Positions 55,415 through 64,000 of a stretch of 64,000 bases of DNA are shown piece by piece (position 1 is the first letter of the stretch; each line of letters begins with the position of its first letter). Source of the DNA: Macrocybe gigantea. Its lineage: Eukaryota; Basidiomycota; Agaricomycetes; Agaricales; Callistosporiaceae. The DNA lies in contig SJRY01000146.1 of NCBI GenBank assembly GCA_011319805.1, positions 62,001 through 126,000 on the forward strand, in the 5' to 3' direction. The notes beneath the pieces are model-generated. The model was not told where the DNA came from, searched no databases, and was given only the letters and a program-made list of their open reading frames with translations. The translations under genes and the position numbers were made by a program.

Positions 55415-56700
55415 CGAAGGGTTATTGCACAGTACCTGCAGGACAACACATGGAGTGCAGTCGAATTCTGACTCACCTCGATGAATACGCACTCGGAACT
55501 ATCCCCTGACTGCCTATAGAAATTGAACTGCATGCATATAGGAACTGGATGTGGAACGACAACCTCGTTCATACATATATTTACTCCAAATGCTCCCCCG
55601 CCGAATTGAAACTCATCGAGGACAGCCCCAATGCATGCGAAGCATGGAACAGCCTGATAGCGTGGCATACAAAGCAAGGACCTGTTGTCCAAATGCACCT
55701 CATCCAGGAAGCCTTCGCCATATGCTATTCATGAGCTACCCCTTTCACACTGACCACTAACAAAATCCAGGACATCAATCGGTGCATCTGGGAGATGGGG
55801 GCCTCCTCTGCCAAAGACTTTTGTGTCATCTTAATGCTGTTCTCCCTCTCCTCCCCTGATATGCACACAATTCGTGATGCAGTGATCAGTGGCATCTCAG
55901 GCGCTTCGCACAACAACCCTTTCACATCATCGCACATCATCCAATGTCTTGAACTCAAGCAACATGTTCAACACCGTGAGGAGGAGGCCATGACTGCATA
56001 AAGCTCAATCTGCTCTCATGCCGTCTGCACTAACCCGAACTGCCATGAACCTGTTGGCCATACTTTACCTTTTTGCATCAGAAAAGGGGGTGGAATGTTC
56101 GGACACACAGTTGATGAAGCAAAGAAGGCAGCTCGAGCTGCGAGAGGGAAGAAACCCGAAACACAGGACCAGAAAGATGGACAGACAAAGGATCAAAAGG
56201 CAACCCCCAGCATCTCATCACAAAATATCACACCATACAAACCCAACCAATGCGTGTATTATGACATGAACAACCGTGCCTACCTCGTGGACATGGACAC
56301 CAACTCTATTGAATACCTCAGCAACATTCCTCCCCCACTACCTGTCGCTAGCACCATGCCTTCTGCCTCTATCGTCGAAATCAGCAATCTCGCCACTGAA
56401 TCCTTCGACGACATTGTCAAGGATGCAATGACTCCAGCAGACATCATTGAATATGTGGCGACTGCCTGGCTTGACATTCAAGATGAACTAAGGAGTTCTG
56501 TCGATTGGACGGTGATGCAACAGCCATTTGACATGAGCAGTATCATGGTCTCCCCTTTACTGCACCACCTTCAATGCACACAGATTGCAAACAACAACTG
56601 CCCCTTCCTCATTGATAGTGGCTGCATCACACATACAGTGGCTGACATAAGTATCGCACAGCCACCCTCGGTTAGATTGACGAGACCACACCTCATGTAA
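55415..56700 (+). mobile_element. Ty1/copia element fragment: LTR remainder, gag and protease start
   Basis: 55415-about 55480 continues the LTR started at 48739 and then joins directly to gag sequence; the rest of the LTR and the leader are missing. Gag-like blocks are YRNWMWNDNLVHTYIY, LKLIEDSPNACEAWNSL and LELKQHVQHREEEAM. A Cys/His zinc-knuckle region follows (CTNPNCHEPVGHTLPFC, then GGGMFGHTVDEAKKAARAARGK). The protease motif CPFLIDSGCITH lies near 56600-56635. Integrase, RT and RNase H are absent, so it is 3'-truncated near 56700. Stops lie at 55731 and 55999. Confidence 0.85.
56095..56700 (+). pseudogene. copia gag C-terminus and protease fragment, 201 codons open
   Basis: This is the longest open block of the copia fragment, from the zinc-knuckle region through a linker (PPPLPVASTMPSASIVEI) to LIDSGC. 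It ends TAA at 56698-56700. The zinc knuckle serves RNA packaging and the LIDSG motif is the aspartic protease site in Ty1/copia polyproteins. The frame is open, but lacks the rest of pol. Confidence 0.7.
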
Positions 56701-56911
56701 CTTGCATCGTAGACAGTTCATTTTGACATCAATCATTAGCTACGACAAATCAGAATCACAATAGGGACGAAATGGAAGGTAGATATAAATGGAAAAATAT
56801 TGTAAGCATCGAAACCAAAAATTTGGGTGTGCGATACTTCTGTCCTGGGCAGGTATGGTGTAATGATTAGCATTGTGTGCATCAAGGAATGGATGAGAGA
56901 GATCTGCATAC

Positions 56912-57600
56912 CTAATATTTGGTATGACCCCCTCGAGCCTTCAAAAGCGCACTGACATGGCGGGGCATGCTCTCGAAGAGCTTGTCCAGGGCAGATCGCG
57001 GGAAGTTGGCCCATTCCTCTTGAAGCACGGCCCACAGCTCGTCCTTATTGCATGGTAAAGGATTGCGGGCATGCATGAGGCCATCCACCTGATCCCACAC
57101 ATGCTCTATGATGTTCATATTGGGGCTGGCGGCCAGCCACACGAGGCGTTTGATCTTCTTTTTTTGGAACCAGTCCTCGGCAACCTTTGATTGGTGCTTC
57201 GGATCATTGTCCTGTTGGAAGATCACACTTGAATTGCCTGTTCGGTGCAACTTGAGATCTTTAAGGGACCCAAGATAAGATTTGTCAAGGATTTTGACAT
57301 AATCTGGGCCCCTCATGATCCCCTCGATCCGGTGGAGCCGGCCCATTCCCGCAGCCGAGATGCACCCCCACACCATGAGACTCCTGCCACCGTGCTTGAC
57401 TGTTTTCTTGGTGAAACGCTCATCCAGGGCCTGTCCTGGCCTAATCCAGCAATATTGCTGGCCATTGGACTTGAAGAGCATGAATTTTGACTTGTCCGAA
57501 AAAACCACATGCTTCCAATCCTCTAGAGTCCAAGTGACATGTGCCTTCGCCCATGCCAGATGTTTGGCCTTGTGGGTCTTACTAAGGTATGGCTTGGACC
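56912..57600 (-). pseudogene. Tc1/mariner transposase, C-terminal two-thirds
   Basis: The minus-strand frame 57508-56912 (198 codons) starts VFSDKSKF, the first catalytic Asp block (usually SDESxF). It has GGRSLMVWGCISAAG, SVIFQQDNDPKHQSK (second Asp) and ASPNMNIIEHVWDQVDGLMH (Glu). Coding-like sequence continues upstream to about 57600 (KAHVTWTLEDWKHV). The paired helix-turn-helix N-terminus is missing; the hAT-type end at 57613 replaces it. DD34E spacing looks normal. Cut-and-paste transposase, truncated. Confidence 0.85.
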
Positions 57601-57612
57601 TATGGACACGGC

Positions 57613-60600
57613 TAGTGTTGCCGCGGCTCGGCTAACCGCAAGTCGGCTCTGGTGAGCCGCGACTTCGGGTCTGACTCGGCTCAGCGGGTAAAGCCGAGCC
57701 GATTTATTCAGCTAAGCCTGTTTGGGCCGACTAAACTGGTCACCAAGCCGGCTCTCGGACCTGTTCAGCGACAGCAAAATGCTGTTGAGGCACATGCGTC
57801 GTCATCGTTCGGCTTATGTGGGGAGTCGAAATGTGCTGGTGTAGTGTAGAAAAAGTAACCTGTATTTCGTTCGTGTTAAATAGACAATATTAGTTTGTTT
57901 CGTTCATCTCCTCGTCATAATACTGCCCCGTCATTCGTAAAATGTCATCCATGATCGATGAATCAGCATCACCAGCCAGTCTGGCAAGCAAATCGCCGTC
58001 ACTAGGCATCAAGTCCGAAATCGGAGTAAGGAGGCCTTGCGTGAAATTGATGCGATCCTTCTTGTATGCGAATTTGAGTAACTGAAGGGCTTCCATAAGC
58101 GCTGGATGAATGCGATTGCGTTTTTTTGTGTCCGTTTCGCTGGCCGATGAGAATATTCGCTCTGACGGAACAGCTGAGGCGGGTACAGAGAGATAGTCGA
58201 GTGCCATAGCGTAAAGGGTAGGAAAGACCGTTTCGTTCGCCTGGATAAATTCATGAGAGGTCATTCGAATATTCAATATTTATCAACTTACCTGCCAAAA
58301 TCGAAGTGGAACAATTTCACCTATATTATGCAATGGGCCCATGACGTACCGTTGAAATTCTTCCTCGACGCTCTGGGTTCCGGTCGAGATGCCACGTCCT
58401 TCTGTCACCTTCAACGTCAGTTTCTGCCAGGCGAGTTGTCGTGGAGCGACGCGACGTGGCTCAGCAGGGGCATTGCTCGCGATCCGCGTGACTGGTTGAT
58501 TACGCCGATATTCCATCATCTACTTGAATATCAGCAGTCGATCAAATAGAAACACAACCGAACGTACTGTTTCCTTGATCGCTTTCTCAGCCTCGTCAGC
58601 GTATTCCCGTTCCCAGTGGACTCGAAACCACGACATCCGCACAGTCGGATTTAGAACTAGACAATGCTGTCAGTAAATGTCCACGTCACAATGGGCTACT
58701 CACATAATGCGATTGCATAGGCTCGGGTATCGTCGATTTTTCGGTAGTACTTGATAGCGTAGTCCAAACCGACATCAATGAAAGGACCAAGATGCGGTTT
58801 CTTCTCGCGGAGCTCTTCCCAGAGAGTCATGAATGTCTCTATGGCAGGGATTGTATCACATAGTGTAGGTACCCGCTCAAACGATAAGACATTGTACACG
58901 TTATGTGGCACCTAAGGAGGAATAAATGAAAAAAGTCTGTTAATAGAATGCTCCAGCTACAATACCTCGAGGATGCTCTTAATATCGACCAAAACCTGCC
59001 ATTCACATGACGTTAAACGTAGTTTGTGAAGAGCTTTCTGTTCCGGCAACGACAAAAAGACTTCGATCGGCTATTTGGGATTCATTGTAAGACTGTGAAT
59101 CCGTGACCAAGTTGGATTGGTAATACATACCTGACGGAGATAAAGGAATCGCTCAACCATTAGGAACGTTGAATCCCATCGTGTCCTGACATCGAGGAGA
59201 AGCTCGTAGACGGTTAATAATAGGCCTTCGTCATCCTTGAATCTTCCGCGTGCGATGCCATCTTGAATGACTTGAAAGAACGCTTCTTTTCGTTGACCAG
59301 ATGAATGCACAGCACAGCAAACATTCCGGACCAAGGCGAGCGGATTACGAGCCACGGCTTCCTCATACGTTTGACGAGCTTCGTTATCCCAGCTAGGAGG
59401 GGGTGGAATGGAGTGCAGAATACTCTCATCGAAATCTTGGTCGTTACTTGGATCTGAGGTATCCAAGAAAACGTTCGGGATCGCGGATGCGTCAAGGGGA
59501 ATGGTAAAAGCATCGGATGTTGACGGTTCAATACAAATGTTGGCGCGTTCTTCTGGTTTGCTCGAGAACATCTTAATGACATGTGTCACACAAATGTGCA
59601 CAACATGAGGAAAGCATCGTATACGATTCTCTCGGTGGTGAAATGGGATATCGCGTTGTCGGAGGAGGGACTCGAGATGTTGAAGAGTAGTCACGTTGTT
59701 GGACGCGTTGTCAAGAGTGAAAAGTCCAACCTACTTAAATGTTAGAGCTAGCACTTCTTGTATGTAAAATGGCATTACCTTGACGGTTACTCCGACGCGG
59801 TCCAAAAGAGGGAGGACGACTCTAGCAAGACGTTCTCCGGAGTGTGTGCCACGCAGGTGATGAAAAGCAATCAGGGAACACTCGAGACTGAGAGCACGAC
59901 TGTCACTGTCGCGGCTTATCCAATGCGCTGTGATAGCCAAGAACGGGCGTAAAGATGACGAGGACCAAATATCCATCGTGAAGTTCACTTTTCCGGGAGC
60001 GTTCTGAAAAATCTGATGAATAACAAGACGGAAATATGTAAATCAAAAACAAACCGCAAAGTTCTGCCTTAATTCAGGTAGAAGACGGTGTACTCGCTGC
60101 ATAATCGATTCCCTTATCTTTGTCCGATGAGGAATGTCCGCATCGCGCAGTGCTTCCCGCAGAAGGAGGAGCAGCGTCCGGAACTCTGGGCATTCAACGA
60201 CGCTGATGGACTAAACGGGAATAACAGTCAGTGTCAGGCTGTCATGTACAAACTATGGGCCTACCTGATCATCGACGACGATGAATCTGACGAGATACTC
60301 ATGAAACCTCTCGAGCGTGAAAGGTAGTCTGTTGGCGTCTAGTGCTGATAAGGCTGGAGCGTTCCTTGTATCGGCACTCTGAACTTTCCATCCCTTACTT
60401 GCGCAAACATTGAGGTACTCGTCCCGGTGCTTGCTGAACAAGTGGTCGCGAAGGGGAGAGTTCGAAGTCGTGGAACTAAAGACCTTGTTGATTCCGTTCT
60501 TCCTACAATATGGCAAGCATTAGGGAGATGAATTCAGGGCTATTGAGATCGACTTACTTGCACAAAAGGCACACGGTGCCTACGGTCTTGTCCGATTTAT

Positions 60601-61125
60601 CGAAGAAGTGTTGTATATCATAGGCGATATTTCGTCCTTTGGACTTCGCAGGGCCCGTGAAATTGACGACTGGAAGGGGTGAAGAGCCGGCTTCGGTTGC
60701 CAGACTCTCTGACGGTGGTGGCGCATTAGTAGAACCTTCATCGTCGCTGTACCGCTGGCCATCAACGCCTCCATAGTCGAACTCCTCACCAGAGGAAAGG
60801 TCGGGGGAGATGCAGCTTGGCGTCTAGTGGGACGAGGCAGCAGAAGGGTCTGAGGCGGAAAGATCTCAGGCGGAATAGGACGCGGAGTGGGATCCGCTGA
60901 GGAAATCGTAGAAGGCTGGAGAGAATGTGGAGCAGACTGCTGGGCTGCCAGACGAGTGGTGGGGTGAGTTGGCCGTGAAGGGATAGCCCGCTGTCTCCTT
61001 GTCTTTATTCCAGCGCCACCTTCAGTTTCCGGAGTGTAAGGTTCGGGTGTAGAATCGATGGGAACTGTTGGTGGAGCATCCGTCGATGGCTCTGTAGTCG
61101 CTTGGCGTCGTGGTTTGCGAGGCAT
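57613..61125 (-). mobile_element. hAT DNA transposon with spliced transposase gene
   Basis: The left end begins TAGTGTTGCCGCGG, a hAT-like terminus, followed by several GGCTCGGCT and AGCCGAGCC subterminal repeats (57620-57720). The transposase gene lies on the minus strand. I found no matching right terminal repeat before 61530, so the element is truncated or the end is unrecognised. Confidence 0.75.
57890..61125 (-). CDS. hAT transposase, multi-exon
   Basis: From the N-terminus: ATG 61125 (MPRKPRRQATTEPSTD), a Pro/Arg/Ser-rich leader, then an acidic region and a BED-type zinc finger (CLLCK at about 60552-60566, then LRDHLFSKHRDEYLNVC, 60440-60400). Core: NFTMDIWSSSSLRPFLAITA (about 59985), a DNASNNVTTLQHLESLL block (about 59700) and FPHVVHICVTHVIKMF. 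C-terminal hAT dimerisation domain: YLSVPASAVPSERIFSSASE, NRIHPALMEALQLLKFAY (58200-58060). Several short GT-AG introns separate exons, e.g. near 59737-59780 and 60000-60060. A frame change near 60810 may be an intron or a lesion. Most exons are stop-free, so this is the best preserved DNA transposase in the window. Confidence 0.7.
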
Positions 61126-61532
61126 TACTGACTGGGTGGAGATGGCACAAGTCCGAAACGCTCGCCTGGTCATATAAGGTGGAACATGCCACCTGATGAC
61201 GCGGACGGGAGGGATTGAATGCGGTATGCATGCTACATCCTGCATGGCAAAGATAAGAGGCTCGATTACGTTTAGAGAGTATGCTGGCAAGGGACGTACT
61301 TGAATGTTCCCCTCCTCGAGGTCCTCCCTAAGCTGCATGTATGGTGGTGCTTTATCATCATGCGTTCGGGTTATCTGACCTACTTGGGCGTCATTGACCC
61401 ATTTATCCTCCTCATTGTCCGTTAACTTCTCAGACAGTCACTTCATTTCATGACATTCAAGTTACTCAGGTACTATCTAATGTAAATCGACGCCTAACTA
61501 CAATGGGATGGCAACTTGGTACACTATGAGGA

Positions 61533-61745
61533 GGGATGGTGGTGGTAGCGGACGAGGAGTGGAAGCGTGCGAAAGCGGAGTTGGGCGGCATCATAGGGTA
61601 GTGGGAAGTTGAAACGTCGGGTATTGCCCGAGTCGGGAACTCGGTCCCGGGCAATACCCGACGTTTCAACTTCCCACTACCCTATGATGCCGCCCAACTC
61701 CGCTTTCGCACGCTTCCACTCCTCGTCCGCTACTACTACCATCCC
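61533..61745. repeat. 98-bp-stem near-perfect hairpin
   Basis: 61533-61630 pairs with 61648-61745 (paired coordinates sum to 123278). Only two positions fail to pair as Watson-Crick (61541 and 61544, both G-T). The loop is 17 nt. Neither end shows a target duplication. The right arm contains ATGATGCCGCCC and runs toward a CCGGTAAGT splice-like site at about 61769. Confidence 0.92.
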
Positions 61746-61987
61746 CCTTCGTGGTGTGGTCGTCCACTCCCGGTAAGTCAACGTTCGTTCTAGTAGTCAG
61801 TAAATAGTTATTGCAATGAAAATGAGTGAGAAAAAAAATGAAAGGCAAAGAAGAACGCGTGAAATCAGTCATTGCACGATGTACGCGTCGTTCGCAATGA
61901 TCATTGCCGTCGTTTTACCCATCGGTTTCGTGCGGCAGGATGCTGATAATGATTCTTAGCCTCTACGCCGCACTCAAAGTTGCCGCA

Positions 61988-64000
61988 ATGCCCCGATACG
62001 TTTCAGACGCAGCTTTACGATTCTTCGACGTTGAGGCGGAGGTGGACGACCAAAATGACAGTGATGATGAGGAGGAGGACGATCTTGGTGAGCTGGACTG
62101 ACTCTATGAAATGACACAAGATAACTATTCTATCTCCAGACGACTTCATAGACGATACGATCCCTGATGTGCAAACTGGTCCCTCCGCACGCCGGTTACC
62201 GGAGGACAATGAAAACGAGGACGGCTTTGAAAGCCTGCTGTCGCGCATCGCACAGTACGCGCATCAACCTCGAAATACGTCTCTGTGTCCGCTGGACGAA
62301 GAAATCAGTGTGGGCGTTCCGTTGGAGGGCATATTGAAAGACGATGACTATCCATTATGGCGTATTCCTTGCCGCGTAAGTGGACCTTAAGCATTTCGAT
62401 GGCTACTAACGTTCTCTGTGTAGATTGGCGTGGAGGATCAGGCGTTGATGTCGTTATTCCTGGCAGCCAAACCTGAGCATCAACTCCGTGCTGCTTTCCA
62501 TAGGGGTCTACCTCGCGGCTCCATCTATGTAGAAGCAACGATGAATCAAGCCCTCCGCCAGCTCCTCAAAATAATCCCAGGTGTTTCTCATCGTACCCTG
62601 GAAATCAACGCAAAGCAGATCGACGTAAAGGATTGGCAGCGGACCTTGACGGTATTGGAGCCTGTGGATACTCCTACAGTCGGGTCATGGGTGAGGGTTC
62701 TCCGGGGCCGGTACAAGGGCGACGTAGGCTTAATCCGCAACTGTGCCGGCCCCTTCGTAGGTGTCTTGCTGATACCTCGCCTGACTTTCAACGATCCGCC
62801 CCACCCGAAGAAGAGGAAACGATCAACTATTCCTCCCGTCCCCAAGCTATTCGATCCCTCCGCTCTCCCCGAACGCTTACACCTTCGGCTCAGGCACATG
62901 GAGGAGGATCAAGTATTCCAGCTTTGTGGTGTGAATTTGGAACACGGACTCCTGTTGAAGGACTTCGACTCTCATTCCGTGACTCGTGCTGACGTTCACT
63001 TGTCCAGTGAGGCGTTTCTGACATACCATGTCAGCGGTCATCCGGCGGTCCAGACTGCCAAGTTCATATGTCCCGCAGAGTGGAAATTTGCAGAGCAGGA
63101 AATTGTCGACGTCACATCCTCAGGCAAGCGAGGAACTATTCGCTCTCTTTCTGAGAATGGCGTTGAAGTAGATTTGGAAAATGGGGAGGGCTTGGTCAAC
63201 GTTCCCTGGCGTGATCTTCGCAAAGCGATTGTGGCAGGAAATTTCGTTGAAATGACGGGCGGACCACGTATAGGCCAAAAGGCGTGGGTCGTGGGCGTGG
63301 TTGATACAACTGTGCACCTTCTTGAGCAGCCGGATGGCCTGGCACAATCCATGGGGAGCAACTTAGTTGTAAGGACGCCTGCGATATTTCTATCACTATT
63401 TCTGATATCTTTCCCAGTCGTATTCCATGCACATCAATTGCCTAAGGATTATTGAGCCAGAAAATCTGCTAAACCCGCCACCGCCGCGCGAAACGACGCA
63501 GGACCGAGAGTACATTCCATGGAGGGGACGTGAGGTGTTGATAACGAAGCAGCACCACTCCATGAAGGGCGCTCGCGCTATGGTCCAGGACGTCATATGC
63601 GATGAATCTACTGCAAGCGGCATCAAATTAGTTGTCCAACTTCTGCGCTTCAATCCCGCCGCCCCATTTCAAAACTACATGTTCGATTATGACGACGTGG
63701 TTGATCCACCGTAAGTTCTGGTTGCATTGGCATAAGTCCTTGCTGATTCGAATCTAACAGGTCCGGTCAAAAACTTTTCACCTGCCTTCCACATGGCAAT
63801 CCTCGATTTAAGCCTCGCAATCACCCCGAGGCATCAAGCTCTTCTCATTCACTGGCCCCACCCACACTTGGGATGACAGGTGGTCAAACACCGATGCCAA
63901 ACTTTGGCTTGTCGAGCCCAGCCTGGAATCCCAGCGCGTGGATGCCCTATTCACCTCTCCCTGCACTGACTCCGCGACAACCTGCTCCCAGCCTGCATCC
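61988..64000 (+). CDS. SPT5-like transcription elongation factor paralogue (5' part; continues past window)
   Basis: Exons: 61988-62087, 62140-62375, 62424-63368, 63418-63710 and 63761 onward. Introns of about 50 nt (62088-62139, 62376-62423, 63369-63417, 63711-63760) have GT-AG ends and join in frame. I chose ATG 61988 (MPRYVSDAALRFFDVEAEVD) because the family starts with a short basic/aromatic segment before an acidic tract; an in-frame ATG upstream at 61904 is possible. Acidic N-terminus (DDQNDSDDEEEDD), a NusG-N-terminal-like segment (about 62424-62620) and KOW motifs: VGSWVRVLRGRYKGDVGLIR, FVEMTGGPRIGQKAWVV, EVLITKQHHSMKGARAMVQD. The exon at 63761 is Pro/Gly/Ser-rich, as in SPT5 C-terminal repeats. 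SPT5 binds RNA polymerase II. Agaricomycetes often carry several SPT5-like paralogues; which one this is cannot be decided here. Confidence 0.82.

Noticed and set aside
1..64000. tRNA or rRNA genes, CRISPR arrays, bacterial-type operons
   Set aside because: Nothing with the required structure was seen. Gene structure and transposon content are fungal.

Overview
The window is a repeat-rich stretch of a fungal genome, most likely an Agaricomycete (mushroom-forming basidiomycete). The evidence is short GT-AG introns of about 50 nt, a basidiomycete suite of transposons (chromovirus LTR elements, Helitron helicase, KDZ transposase fused to a Ulp1-type protease, hAT, Tc1/mariner, LINE) and lineage-expanded gene families typical of that group. 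No bacterial operons, rRNA, tRNA or CRISPR were seen. Family names come from motifs recognised by eye; no database search was run.

Layout. 1-6770: old, AT-rich DNA with short tandem arrays and decayed gene fragments. 6771-12790: chromovirus copy A (minus strand), with a deletion that removes its protease. 12900-15240: decayed transposase-like gene (minus). 16206-19784: two unbroken plus-strand genes of unknown function, the most host-like part of the left half. 20915-21963: a 1,049-bp inverted-repeat element with an 8-bp target duplication. 22030-23756: two divergent broken genes; one is a TSR2 (pre-rRNA processing) homologue split by a solo LTR. 25458-29025: chromovirus copy B (plus), fused from RT directly to an LTR. 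29026-31062: LINE tail with poly(A). 31060-36006: a large palindrome with 1,678-bp arms built from a DDE transposase gene. 36530-38850: a second related transposase. 39122-40756: Helitron helicase and 3' terminus. 41216-45480: KDZ transposase plus Ulp1-like protease. 45836-48050: small gene fragments of unknown function. 48124-56700: a nest in which a Helitron fragment is interrupted by a Ty1/copia element whose LTR is interrupted by chromovirus copy C. 56912-57600: Tc1/mariner fragment. 57613-61125: hAT transposase gene. 61533-61745: near-perfect 98-bp-stem hairpin. 61988-64000: 5' part of an SPT5-like host gene with four clear introns.

Main points. The chromovirus family (copies A, B, C) carries an 11-nt sequence just downstream of its 5' LTR that is exactly complementary to an 11-nt sequence about 30 nt downstream of the LTR TATA box. 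This is the arrangement expected for Tf1/sushi-type self-primed reverse transcription. The family also has an extra ORF upstream of gag and another that overlaps the end of pol by ATGA. Copies A and B share the same five CGA-to-TGA stops yet have different flanks and complementary deletions, which points to copying of an already broken element. Most inactivating changes are CpG-to-TpG, as expected of methylated, silenced repeats.
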